A stretch of 64,000 nucleotides of DNA from Amia ocellicauda (Eukaryota; Chordata; Actinopteri; Amiiformes; Amiidae). The notes below the pieces were generated by a model, which saw only the letters and a program-made list of their open reading frames with translations, did no database searches and had not been told where the DNA came from. Of this stretch, positions 45,613 to 61,200 are shown in pieces. The DNA is taken from contig NC_089855.1 of the NCBI RefSeq assembly GCF_036373705.1, forward strand, positions 32,452,719 to 32,516,718. The letters run 5' to 3'. Within the stretch, counting starts at the first letter, position 1. Every line of letters begins with the position of its first letter. Both the position numbers and the translations under genes were made by a program.

Positions 45613-46371
45613 GTTTAAAAATTATTCACATTTTGGATACAAAGGTACAGAAACAAAACGTTGCACATATCTGCAAGTTATGTGGTTGGCTATACATTTG
45701 GTTTAAAAAATGTTGTAATTATTTGCAGACATATATCATCTATAAATGTACTTCCTTTCATCTTTACAAATGAGACATGTTTTGGAGAACAATCCTTTGA
45801 GCATCAGAAAAGCAACAACAAATAACTGACTGACATTTGCAAGATCACTTCAAACAACTGATTAAGATGACAAACCCGAGGAGCTTGTTAAGGCCTGTAC
45901 TCCCCATTTTTGTCCCTGTGCTTTACCAACACATTGATAATAACTTATTGACAGCTTTTGTCAAAGTAGATATGAGGTGTTTAGTATTGTTAGTTTGCCA
46001 GAGAAGTTAATTCAGGTACCACTCCACAAACTGGAAAGCAAATATATGAAAGAAGACAGGTAACCCTTTATCTCTTACAAATATATGCTAATTTCTTATC
46101 ACACAGCACCTTAAAAAACAAAATGAAAATCAATTTCTGGTCCTTTAAGTCTTAATTCCACAGTATCAAAAGTAAAGACATTCACCCACCTTCCCTGCCA
46201 CCCCTGATGGCATGACTCATTACTTATTACACTCAATTTACACACACACACAATGGAAAATTCCATTAAACTGTCACAATGGTACAGATGAAACAGCTGG
46301 ATTCCACAACCACAAAACAACTTCATTGTCTCTATAGTTCCAAGCCTTGTGGGGGCAGTAAAGGGTGACAG

Positions 46372-49300
46372 TCAGTCATAGTGAAGGGTTTTGAAGTTTC
46401 GCTTCCTGTCTGAGAAACCACCCAGCTGTAGAAAAAGAAGCACATATTGATGTTAACACAAAGTAAGTGTGGCTTATGAATAAGGCTATGGCTTGTAACA
46501 CTATTCAATTTCCAAACTAGAACCATTACAAATGTGAGATAATTTGTTAAGTTTTATGTCCACACCTTTCATGCCAGGTGAAAGATCAGGTATATGCAAA
46601 TTACATTCATAAGCAGATTAGGTTCTATTCAACTCAAATTTAGACTTTTTGGAAAATAAAAATTGAATCGATTACTGCTCCCTATACTAAAATGTTTAAT
46701 GCAGCTTACATATGACTTGTTAGTAGTTTACTATATTTTTTATTTAGTTAGGGAAAAACAAACCTGATTTCCATCCCTTGTGAAGTATCTTTTTTCAATT
46801 ACCTACAAAAATAGAAGAGTTGAATCATATCCTTCATGCTGAACACAAATGTACACATTATGTAGGCTATTTGGTAAAGTTCAAAACATTTCACAGGGCA
46901 AACTTTCTTATTGTGCCATTTAATGAGTTAATCATGTTCACTTCAGGTTTAACCTGTGGAAAAGTGGGCGTAACAACGGTTCATTACTGACTCTAATGAC
47001 TGCAAAGTGCAACCCTAGATTCCCCCAATAACTGTGAAATGTAGTGTTTGAATACACAAACTAATGGTTTCTCAGGGCTGTGGTGCAGGGATTTGTATAA
47101 TTTTGACAGTCAATGCATCTGGCTACACTGTGATCTCCAACTGTGGTCCAGGGGAGCACCAATCTGTCAGAGTCTGTGTGTCTTCAGTCAGTGGCTAAAT
47201 ATCATGTTTATCTTGACTCTTTAAGCCAATAATTGGATCATTCATGTTGTGGTATTGGTTGGAATGAAAACCAAAAGACCCTATAGATCTCACCAAAACC
47301 AGGGTTGGGTATCAATGCTCTGAAATCAGGTAAGGATCAATGCTAGCGTCTCTACTGGTGAATCTGGGTTCTCCCTTGATGACACTTTACTCTACTTCGT
47401 GTTGGATGACAGCTGTGGAGAAGACTCAGCAATGGTGTGGACTATGGAAAGCATTGAAAAGGTGGTGTAAGGGCTTCAGAGCAAAGACATATTCAGAGTG
47501 CTTGCTAAAGATAGCGATTGCCACCCATCCACTCCAACACAGGACTTTGTGGGAGATCCAGGGTGCCCTAATCTCATTAAGGATAATATAGAATCAAATA
47601 ACTGTAATATGAAGATACTTACCTTATCAAAAAACCTGCTCAACTTGACAGCATTTGATGAACCTGCAGCTAAATACCTGGGATTAGTACAATCCTGTCA
47701 AAGACATGGAAAGAAAATACATATGAGAGTTTATCTGACAGATCATTTTAAAGTAAGAACTTCTTGAAACCAATGCATGCATTATTGTATTACAAAACCT
47801 TGTAAGGGGCATATGACAGCAACAACAAATGTTTAATCTTGTGAGAGGAATGCAGTGATTCAAAGTGTACAAGAAAAAGAGCTCAAACAGAAGGGGCAAT
47901 TAAGTACAAACCAGATTTATTTCTTCTGCGTTAAAATCCTCTGCAAGGAAAGCAGTCCTTGTTAACACCTCATTGCGCTTGTTCTCTGGGATCTGGTCAA
48001 ACTTGGTCCCAATCACCAGCAGTGGAACCTGATTTTCTGCAAACTGCTCCCGGTCATAGTCACTTGAAGTTTAAAAAAAAAGAATACCAATTAGGTAATC
48101 TTTTTAAAATTATTTTTTTCTTTGGACTTTTTCCATAACATTCTTAAACCAATGCTTCAGATATTGTAACACAAACACATTTAGTTGTGTTGCCCTACTG
48201 CTCAACTGGAATGAGTTGTGCAAAAAGTATGAATGTTATTTACAGTGAATTTGATTTTCCAGGAACTGTAATGAGTTTGTTTTTATCTACCTTAATTTTG
48301 ATAGAATTAAATCAGGTGCAGTTTCTTAATCTTAAAACACACATAGTAAACATAGTGTTATTAGGACTAAGCTATTCATGCAACAGCTTTAGAACATTTT
48401 TTTTTCATCTACAGAATATGAAAATTTTATTAATGCACACACACTGTAAAACCAATCTTAATTAATCTATGCTGACATTAGTATATATCAAATGAGGAAT
48501 GCAGATAGTTTAGCAATGGCTGATCACAGCTTTAAAGGCAGGTTCAGCGGCAAATATAGACTTCTACCAGAAAGAACCCTATGATTGAATCAGGAGTGAG
48601 GACACATGACATTTTACTGTGGAACAAAATGTGGCCATGATATCTGTAACATCTGAGCTATTCAATCTTTGTGCTCTAATTACTTCAATTTGCAATAGAA
48701 AAACATACCCGTTTGTGACTATAACCCCTGTTGGAGACAGATCTTTATTCAAGGCTTCTATCGACCAGCGACACAAATTCTGTGAGGACTTCTTGTTTGT
48801 CAAATCGTGGACTAGAATGATGCCTACAAATAAAGAAACATTGAATACCAATTCAAAAGTCAGTGCTGATACAACCAGTGCATATCAGAAGCCCCCCCCC
48901 CCCCCACACCACACAATAATTAATATATTGCTTTCCTGTTATACATACCATTGACAAAGTTGTAAAACACAGCCCTGGTGCTTTTTACACTGCTTGCACT
49001 GCCTATTGATCCTCCTACATCCCACAACTCAGTGTAGTATGTCTTCTCATCTGGAGTTCCCTCTTTATAGTCATGGACCTGTGAAACACAGCTACTGTGA
49101 TTGTTCTTAGACAACACCATATACTTATCCTGGTATGTCAGGGATAAATCCTCACTTATATATATATATACGAGAGTGATGATGACTGAATCTGGACAAA
49201 CTCTTACATTCAAATAAGATTTTCAGGTCTTATGACTTACCAAAAGAGAAAAAACCATTTAAAGAGCACTAGAAAGTCATAGAGAGCAGCAATAGGCCTA

Positions 49301-49494
49301 TGCTAAGGACTTGTTCATTGTTGGAGAATCTTACCCGCACATCCACTGAACACCCCACTGTCCAAGAAGGGTTACCCAGTGCTTGATTGTGGCACAACAA
49401 GTGAACCAGTGATGATTTGCCAACACCTACACAAATTTAAAAGCATTATTTGTGTGTGATAGTATTAAGTCACAATGTAACGTTTTAAAACGAG

Positions 49495-49548
<54 letters not shown>

Positions 49549-50281
49549 TTCCAAAACATATTTTACAACTGTGGAAACACAATTAGAATGCTATTCTCAG
49601 TTGAACATGTGTAAATAACAACCAAAGCAAGATTTAGATATCACAGCTATCACAGCTACCTATACACGGTGTTTTCTTGAAAATAACGAAATTGGTTTAG
49701 GGAGTTGTCAATAGCAGTTCAACGTTTCTTTCTACACAATAGACAACGTACATTTGTATTTACTGATACATCAGATCGGGTATGTATTGGTTTCATAGTT
49801 GGTGTGTTTGATTCGATAGCCACACAATTTGCTAAAAGCTTTTGCATTTTTGAATTGACATACACAGCACATTGAGTTCGGCAGAGAAATAATAATTAAC
49901 ATTGTTGCTTAAATTATACTAGTTTTGTTTCAGTGATGTGACGCGCTATGTACATGACATGCGATATCGCAGAAAAAGGGAAAATGGCAGAATAAAATCG
50001 TATGAACTGAGAGTGACAGGAACACATACATTGTTATAATAAATAGTGGAAATTGATCTGCCTGAGCTTTTTCTGTTTCCAACCAGGGGATAAACACATT
50101 CTGAGACCAAAGCTTCTTACATTTTACGTAAAATAATAGACACTTTATTGCTAACACGAAGTAATATACAAACTATGCCCTAGTTTCACAACCGCCACTA
50201 AACCTGTTAAAAACTGTTATAATTGATCTACTAACCCGAATCTCCCAAAACTAACACCTTCACTCTGTCAAGAGAGGCCAT
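46372..50281 (-). CDS. rabl3: RABL3, Rab-like small GTPase 3, complete
   Basis: Eight exons, read from high to low coordinates: 50236-50281, 49335-49426, 48949-49078, 48709-48823, 47912-48062, 47623-47694, 46764-46802, 46372-46425 (stop TGA). The 232-residue product starts [20 protein letters not shown], with the P-loop GDSGVGKSS split between exons 1 and 2. [12 protein letters not shown] follows as switch II and GTKFDQ as the nucleotide-specificity motif. The C-terminus is [12 protein letters not shown] with no prenylation cysteines. RABL3 is an atypical, non-lipidated Rab-like GTPase linked to RAS prenylation control and lymphocyte development. All introns are GT-AG and phases agree. Human RABL3 is 236 residues, so this is full length. 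It faces gtf2e1 head to head, as in human. Confidence 0.95.
49498..49541. repeat. (AT)n microsatellite in rabl3 intron 1
   Basis: About 22 AT units followed by a T run. No other content. Confidence 0.9.
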
Positions 50282-50690
50282 TTTTAGTTACTTTTGAACC
50301 CGGAAGTACATCAAGTCATACCCAGCAGGAGGCGGCGCATGTTCTAATTGGTCAAACGTGACATAGCGCGTCAGGATCGTCTTCTTTTATTGGTTAGTCT
50401 CTGTTTCCGTCTCGAAATGCACTTTTATTAATCCGAGAGCCAGCGTATACCACTTCTCCCATTGGTTAGTCTCTACGTCAGTTTATCTCTTTAGCGCCTG
50501 CATTGGTTACAACATTGGCCTATCACAAGTGGGGTAGATAATGTCGTGTTGTGATGACGACAACAACCACAAATCACACGCTGGATATAAAGTGTGCGTC
50601 CGCTCAAGTAGTGTTGGATAAAGTAATATATATTCAGGCGAGTATCTGGTTTTACATTTTGTGCTGTTCCCAGATCACACAATGGAATAT
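50282..50690. promoter_or_regulatory. Divergent rabl3/gtf2e1 promoter with five CCAAT boxes
   Basis: ATTGG (CCAAT on the other strand) occurs at 50347, 50389, 50461, 50502 and 50514. Two of them belong to a 14-base direct repeat ATTGGTTAGTCTCT (50389-50402, 50461-50474). CTACGTCAG at 50473-50481 resembles a CRE half site. CpG content is raised relative to the flanks. NF-Y-driven bidirectional promoters commonly look like this; the non-coding first exon of gtf2e1 should lie near its right end but cannot be fixed by eye. Confidence 0.6.
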
Positions 50691-53265
<2,575 letters not shown>

Positions 53266-53383
53266 TGACGTCTTGGGTAGTTACTTCTCTCCCTTGCTTA
53301 CAGTAAAGCGTAGGTTATTGATGACTTCCCAGCAGCCTACTTGGTTTTAGGCCTTCTTCATATCCTTCCAATGGGAAATGTAT

Positions 53384-53697
53384 TGTGGCGACACAAAAAA
53401 CGGTTATTCGCCCGTTCCAATTGGTGGTTTCGGTGAGGGCTTAAGGACGCCAATTAAAAATCGATTGACGCTTAAAATTCACGAACAGCTGCAAAAGATT
53501 GTATTGATGAATCCATGTGGATGAACTCGGGGAATCGGATTTACTTGGCAAGAGATGGGAGGAATTCTTGATCTGAGTAACAACCTTTGTGGTTTCGTAA
53601 GGTTAACCGACTGTTAATTGTTTTGGGTTAAATAAACATATCTGTGGGGCCTACCTAGTGAGTGTAATTCAGGTTTATACTCTACCTATACTGTTAC
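53384..53697 (+). mobile_element. Possible solo LTR
   Basis: A stretch with TGTGGCGAC at the left, AATAAA near 53630 and CTGTTACA at the right has the size and end bases of an LTR, but no matching target duplication was found. Treat as a weak call. Confidence 0.3.
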
Positions 53698-54748
53698 ATA
53701 GCGCTCAAGTTTTCAAAACGTCAATGTGTGATTTTCATATTACAGACGTTCGCTGGCAGAAACCGCTCTCGCCAGCTAAAGTAGGTGTGCGTGCATCTGT
53801 GCATGCGTGCCTTCGTGCTTGCATATGTTGTTGAGTGGGTGGGGGGGGTTGGGGAGCTAAAGGTAGTATTAGGGCCAAATGCGTGAGATGGCTGGGGAGG
53901 GGGTCGATATGTGTGAGAGGTATACTGTTATGGAGTAAATAAGCCCTTTTATGGTTATTATTAAGGAGAGGACTGGACTAGAAATGCTATAGGACCTACT
54001 TTTGGAATTCCTGTCCTTCCTCACCAGGTGAATCAGTTTCCCTCATTTCTACCCACGTCTCTGATTACTCAACATAAACTCTCTCAGTGCTTCAGTTTCA
54101 AGTGTTAATTTCTTCAGTCAGTTTCTTTCCCTGTAAACACCATTAATATAGTCCAGTAGTGCGCCACCTACTCTAAAATGCTGTTGCTGCTGAATGAAAT
54201 GTTTCATTTTGGCTATATTATTGGCTATATTATTATTTCAGGGTTTCCTGCAGCTATATTCGGGCCAATAATATTAAAACTCAAATGCCCTTGCTCTCAC
54301 ATCAACTGTAATTTTCTTTTATTCATTCAATTCACTTAAGGCAACTTAATAGAAGCATAACATGATATAATTAGTATACAATACTGTATAACATAACACA
54401 AATGTGGCTTCATATATTCCATGTGTTATTCTACAAAAGTAAAACTATTCTCTCAGTTCTATTTCTCAGCTCAGATAGGAACACAGCATTTTGCAAAAGT
54501 AATGTAGGTTATGTAACCAAATTATGGGTTATTTCATGCTTTATTTATCCTAGATCCAGTAGCAGTCGTCTTGTGGTGAATATAGTTATTCCATGCAGGT
54601 ATGATCATGCTTTTGTGGTTTTGCTTTCAGCTCTTATTTTTATTTCTGTGAATTGGCTAACTCATGTAAATTAACTGTGAAGTACACTAGGGGACACCAG
54701 AATGACGAAAACAATTGTCTTGACGGTAAGAGAGTCAATAATGTGATA
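53698..54748 (+). other. gtf2e1 intron, no element recognised
   Basis: Mostly unique-looking sequence with a GTGCGTGCAT-type run near 53786-53830. Nothing coding was recognised. Confidence 0.35.
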
Positions 54749-55576
54749 TACACCGATCAGCCATAACATTATGACCACCTGTCTAATATTGTGTAGGTCC
54801 CCCTTTTGCCGCCAAAACAGCCCTGACCCGTCAAGGCATGGACTCCACTAGACCTCTGAAGGTGTGCTGTGGTATCTGGCACCAAGACGTTAGCAGCAGA
54901 TCCTTTAAGTCCTGTAAGTTGCGAGGTGGGGCCTCCATGGATTGGACTTGTTTGTCCAGCACATCCCACAGATGCTCGATTGGATTGAGATCTGGGGAAT
55001 TTGGAGGCCAAGTCAACACCTTGAACTCGTGATTCATCAGACCAGGCCACCTTCTTCCATTGCTCCGTGGTCCAGTTCTGATGCTCACGTGCCCATTGTA
55101 GGCCCTTTCGGTAGTGGACAGGGGTCAGCATGGGCATCCTGACTGGTCTGTGGCTACGCAGCCCCATACGCAACAAACTGCGATGCACTGTGTGTTCTGA
55201 CACCTTTCTATCAGAACCAGCATTAACTTTTTCAGCAATTTGAGCTACAGTAGCTCGTCTGTTGGATCGGACTACACGGACCAGCCTTCGCTCCCCACGT
55301 GCATCAATGAGCCTTTGCCGCTTTTCCTTCCTTGGACCACTTTTGATAGGTACTGACCACTGCAGACCGGGAACACCCCACAAGAGCTGCAGTTTTGGAG
55401 ATGCTCTGACCCAGTCGTCTAGCCATCACAATTTGGCCCTTGTCAAAATCGCTCAGATCCTTACACTTGCCCATTTTTCCTGCTTCTAACACATCAACTT
55501 TGACTTCAACTAATGAGAATATCAGTGTTATTCACTTCACCTGTCAGTGTTCAAAATGTTGTGGATGATCGGTGTA
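54749..55576 (-). mobile_element. Tc1-like transposon, family B, internally deleted copy 2
   Basis: Ends ACCGATCAGCCATAACATTA and, at right, a diverged inverted copy ending GATCGGTGTA. The transposase runs on minus, with the same jump from WSDES to [10 protein letters not shown] as copy 1 at 18324-19228. It has an additional small deletion near 55315 that shifts the frame between the two helix-turn-helix parts. Confidence 0.9.
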
Positions 55577-57419
55577 AGTCACATCAACTTGAAAAGTGAT
55601 TTATGAGGATATGGTCTTGATTCTGTGGGTAAAATAATAATGATTAATAATGTAAATCATCAGTGTGATCATCTCAAAATTAGACCACTGCTCTTGTATG
55701 TATCTTTTTTTAATGGACTTTAATATGATAGTTTTTTTTTTTTTTATAGAATTGACAACCCTAATATTAGGTTATTTTCAAAGTAAATTTTTCAGAACAT
55801 TACTTACTTTCAATATACAAACTGTTAAAGTTTATAGATCCATTAAAAACAAAAACAAATCGGTTAATGAGATTTGCTCTCCGTAAATCTTTCTTGATGG
55901 CATTCAGGTGGCCTTTTTAAGTATGCTAACATGTACATTGCAGTTGCTGCCCTTTTAAAGGAGTTATTAATAAATGCTTGATTTTTCATGATATCGCTGA
56001 TAGTTAATTAAGGTCTAGACACAGTTTCACATCACCGATTTAAAAGACAGGTTGGGAGAGTAGAATGCATTATGGAAAAGTACCCAACCCACACAGTAGC
56101 TGTACGTTAGGCTAATTTGAGCATCTAGCCATTGAACTGTGAAATATTCTATTGTATTGTCCTATCACTGTGGGCCACTAGGTGGTAGCAGGGAACTACA
56201 GAAAGGTAGTTGTGAGGATGAAGGAGAATTGAAAAGAACAGTGCTATGATTGGTTAAATTGTCTTAAGCAATCATTTTAAGCATCGTCACCTTTCCTGAT
56301 GGGCCCCAATGAAATATACTTTACAGGTCATCTGACAGTAGGTCACAGTAAAAGTGCAACATAATAAAAAAATAATATATTATGCGTGAGGCTGACAACC
56401 GAAACAAACCAGTTCCAATTTAAATTGAATGCGAAATAAGGAAGCTAAATGTTTGTACAAGAAATTGATGGCTAGAGAAATCGGGTGACTAAGATACTAC
56501 TTCCTAATGTCTGGTACTGTAGTCGATTATAGTAAGGCACTGAACATTATCTATGCCGCTTGTATCCATTTAAGATTGGAAGGCAATACGCAGACATTGG
56601 CATAATAAATTGGTTTTAGTGCTCAGTCTCCATTCTGAGGAAAAAACAACATTCTGTGTCAAATGAACAGAAAAAGCACTTATTGCCTTCTATTTATACC
56701 TTTCATCTAGGAGTTCATTTGGCTGGTTGTCGTAAATCTAAGAATGGCATTAACATTGCCCTGGTTTTGACCTGCCCACGGTGCTTCTAGCTATTGTCAT
56801 ATTAATTTCAGAAAACATATATTTGCACGTCTCCAAAAAATAGGGAAATTGATATTACAAGTTAGAAAATTGTGAAATTCCAGGGTTTGTCTGCAGAATA
56901 AAAGCACACAGTAACCTGCAGTGGAAATGTCTTTTCCCCCTCCCCCTGGAAATGGTAATAAAATCTGTCTTTTGTACAGGTATAGTGGTTCAGAGAGGAC
57001 ACTCGTAATGTTCAGTGGCAATTATGTGTCACTTTAGGAAGAACTATTAGCAGAAAGTACAGTGAGTACTTTTCCTGACTGTCTCCTGTAAAGCAAGTGA
57101 AATCGAGCAATCCCTTCCCTAGCCACCCTGGCAGTCTTGTAAATACTTACACTCTATTTTGATCATTCTGTGCAACTGCAGTACATGTACCATTTCATGG
57201 CCTTTGACACTGTAGAACAACAAACTGTCGAATACTCAGTCTGTGCCAGCCTCATGAGTCATGTAACCACAAATATTACTCAAGATTTTAATGTTAAGAG
57301 CAAAAAGCCAAATAAGAAATGAACTGAGCAAGTTGCAAGAAACGCCATTTTTACCTTGCTGTCAGAAAGGGCTATTGAGACACAGAGAGAGCTCTAGATC
57401 GGTTTCAAACATTACACTC

Positions 57420-57780
57420 TTTGATAAATTCAAACATGGGGAACTCTTTAAGATCTTACAAGGTCTAGACATTGAGTGGACCATAAGGGATATACTGGGA
57501 ACAGACTGGGGCTATGAGGATTCAAGAGCAACTGAGCTTGTTTACTGACATCAAAAACGGATTCAGACAAGATTGTTTTCTCCCCAGACTTGTGTAGTCT
57601 GTACATTCTCAGGGAGATGGTGATTGCCAGAATTAGTATCAGAGTTGGTATCAACAACTTCCACTATGCAGATGACAGCTTGGTCATTATTGAAGAAAAC
57701 CTACAGAAACCTTTGACCAGGGTGGTAGAAGAAAGAAACAAAAGGCGACTAACAATACATTGAAAAAAGACTGGATACAC
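57420..57780 (+). repeat. LINE reverse transcriptase fragment (RTE/L1-like)
   Basis: Across three frames one reads FDKFKHGELFKILQGLDIEW, then DIKNGFRQDC, SPDLCSLYILREMVIARISI and NNFHYADDSLVII. The YADD box is the reverse transcriptase active site. Frameshifts near 57525 and 57580 and loss of both ends show an old, truncated copy. Confidence 0.7.
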
Positions 57781-58221
57781 AGTGCAGTTAAAAAAAATAA
57801 AATAAAACCTTTCCACTTTCTGTGGAAGCACATAATTGTCAATGCTCAGGAAGGGCATGACACTTAGACACGATAATAACATCCCATCAGGTAATACTTG
57901 ATAACTGACCATGAATTGGTGGTTTGTGGTTTGGTTTTATTTGCTTGATGTCTAAACTGTCAAAACATCAATTACAACTTTGTCCTAGAAACTTTGTAAT
58001 GTGTTTAAATGGATCCTATCTGTGGAAAAAACAAACCAAAAAAACCTGGAAAAGAATAAAAAGGTTCTTTTTATGTATGGGATGCATTGATTCACTACTG
58101 TACCAGAGGTTTTTCCTAAGACCTTCAACATTACCAGACCCTCTATTCTACATACTTCTCTTATAACTAAACTGCTCTCTCTTACCATAGACTGGATAAT
58201 ATCCTTGCATCACTTTAATTA

Positions 58222-58290
58222 TTAATGGACACCAAACGAGCACGATGGGTCAAATGGCCTCCTCTCGTTTGTAAACGATCTTATGTGCAG
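58222..58290 (+). repeat. CR1-like LINE 3' end fragment
   Basis: ATGGGTCAAATGGCCTCCTC followed by TCGTTTGTAAACGATCTTAT resembles the 3' tail of CR1-type LINEs found in fish. Only the last part is present, as with 5'-truncated insertions. Confidence 0.45.
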
Positions 58291-61200
58291 ACGTCATTTT
58301 CCAGCTGTCACATCCGAAGGTCCATTTGTCAAAACGCTAGAACTTCTACACTTCGGTCAGAAAGAATGCTATCTGTTATTGCTTTAATAAAGACCCTTTT
58401 ATAAATGTCCAATTAATATTTTTTTGCCCCCCCTCAGTACTCATAAGTGTTATATGAGTCACGTCCTCCAACAATACAGCTGCAGTGGAGCTGTCTGTCT
58501 CTGTGCTAGTTAGGCAGTAACTCAATTCTGAACCCCACAGTGCATTTTGCTCTGCCTGTGCTTGATCCCTGTTGACTCTCTGTCCACAACCTACCCTCAA
58601 GGTGAGCAGACAAAGTGGACATGCCAGGCCCCTTTGAACATTGGTCAACCGTGACATTTCTATGCAGATTATTTTCATTGTATTTTTAACTTATTCTGTG
58701 TCTGTTTTTCACCAGCAATCTCATTTCTCCCAATCTAATTCTAAATTTCAGCATTTGTCCCTAAGAGTACAATAATTATGAATAAGATTGACAGATGTAG
58801 CAAGGAGATTGCAATTGAAGTTGATAGCGGGGGTTAGAAACCCCAGTGGCAGTGTCTAAATCATGTAATTGAGGATGGTAATTACAAGCTGGGCAAAAAA
58901 ATGAAAAAGGCAGGGCAAAAATCATACATCAACCAGACTACATAGGCTGCTTTATTAGTTGGCAAAGAAAATATGTTCATATTATGCAAATATATGATAA
59001 ATGTCTCTATGTAATACGATCTGGGGAAATAAAGGCATTCTTGTATATGGACTAAGCTTAGATTTTGAAACTTGTCTTTTCATCTGGTGGTTGAGAGGCT
59101 GTGCATCCTAATATTTAAACAAATGTGGCCAGAATGCGTTGAGGGTAGGTGTGCATCAAATTCACGATGATCATATCAGAGCTGTCACACTCTACCTGAT
59201 TTTCAATCTATAATCCTCCCTTCACATATACCATTTATTTAGGTGTTTATTTTATTTATAACCTCTACGCTTTCTCCAGTTTGATGGATTTGTATATTCT
59301 TCCTCTGCCTTCTCTTCCTCTTCCTTTTCTACTGTGAAATATAGGCCAAGGCTGATCATTGTTTTGCAGAATTCACTGATCCCACCCCGGTCGTTGGCAG
59401 ACCAGGAAGTGAAGTTGCTATGTGTAAATTTGAATAGAACATGTTGCTATCAATGTCTGCCTAGGGACTATGGATGGAGACTAACCTGCTATCTGGAAAA
59501 ATGGATGCATATTTTATGTCATGTTATTGATACTCTTGTTATCATTGCATGCGTCCCTGATTAATTAACTTAGATTTTGGCATTTCCTCCATCAGAGCCT
59601 CGTCTGTGGCTATGGAGGCCATTAACTTGTAAAACACTCACAGTACCCTCTTTCATGTGTTCCGAAATCACACCGAGCCATTCCAATGTGTTATGTGAAT
59701 CATGTTTCTTGTTTGCAGTGATTCACTGTGTATTATTTATTTGACCTCTCAGCAATGTTTGTGTTTGTCAGGAAAGCTCACAATATTTTTTTGTAATTCC
59801 CAGTAATGCTCATTTGTGCTAAAACTTTAGAAAGAAGAACCAAACAGGAACAAAATCCTTCTCATTGTTCATGGAACTGTACTTCCTGTAATCCTCTGGG
59901 GTCTGCATTTGGGAAGTGTAGCGGAGTTGGTTAAAGGGTTCCAGTGATCAAGCCCATCTTTTGTGTCTTTACAAGGTTCATCCTGATTCCTGTTGATCAA
60001 ATTATTCTTTTTTCAAACTGGTTAAAACAACCAAACAGTCGATCGTACTTGTTTTTCATCCCAGAATCTAAACACGTTTCTGGATCAGACAAGCCCAGAC
60101 ATGGCTTCAACTATAGGAAGGTTCATCCCAAACTCTTGCAAACTTTTTACATACAGAATTGTCTCCTGTTTTCAGGTTCTCATTTGAGCAGTTCTTATTT
60201 GAAATTATAAACTATATTGTAATTGTAAGTAGTTCTGTGATTATAAAGAATTCTGTTGATTGTGTGATATCTGAGTGTGTATGAACCCCCCCCCACTATC
60301 TTACACTATCATATTGTCAGTCTGTGTTCTCCCAAGTGAAACATGTACTAACATACTGTGAAGTATGTTAAAGAACATGTTTTTCTCCCCCCCCCTCATT
60401 TCAGCATAGTAAGGAATTCCACAGTCATTTTAATAATATGACGTTGATGCTGTCAAGTTGTTCTCTTGAATACTTAGTATTTCAATGCTGCAGTGTTGTG
60501 TGCCTGACAAATTGTAAGTCTCAACTGGCACATTCATCAAACAGCTTCTGTGAAGAAAGGCTGTTTTTTCCTCTTCCAGTTTGGTCTCTGATCCACATGT
60601 CTGCTCCATCCTCATTTCCATCCCCCCCTCACCCCTTCAATTCTGTTCATCAGAAGAGAATCATCATATGTGCCACCAGAATTTAAAATATATTCTGAAG
60701 TGGGTAATGGAAAACAAAAAACAAATACATTGAATGGAGGCCCATAAATCATTTTCTGCCAAATAATACACACTTTCCAATGGCACCGAACTGCAGAAAC
60801 TGTTCTTTTCTTCACATCAATGAATCTGTTTCAGTAATGGTGTCTGCCAGATGGTTTCTGTTTTGGCTCTCACCTATGCAGCGGCCCTTTCTGTTCAGTA
60901 ATCGGCTCTTGTGAATAGTTAGTGTCTGTGACAGTTCTGGAAGAAGAAGAATCGGCATTAGTAATGCATTATATGAATGCAATATAAAGATTAGAGAAAG
61001 AAAAAATAAGCGCAAACAAAGTTTTTAAGGGGAGATACATTTCTGAAGAATAAGGTATAGATTCGTAAGGGTGAGGGGAGGGATAGAGGATTTAATACAA
61101 ACAGAATCAGATCTCTATCTAGTCAGTATAGGTGCATATACACACACACATTGTATAATTGTATATAATATATATTTTTTGTAATGTGTGTACATATATA

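Noticed and set aside
47340-47767. Short plus-strand frames over rabl3
   Set aside because: They overlap rabl3 exon 6 and introns in antisense; not genes.
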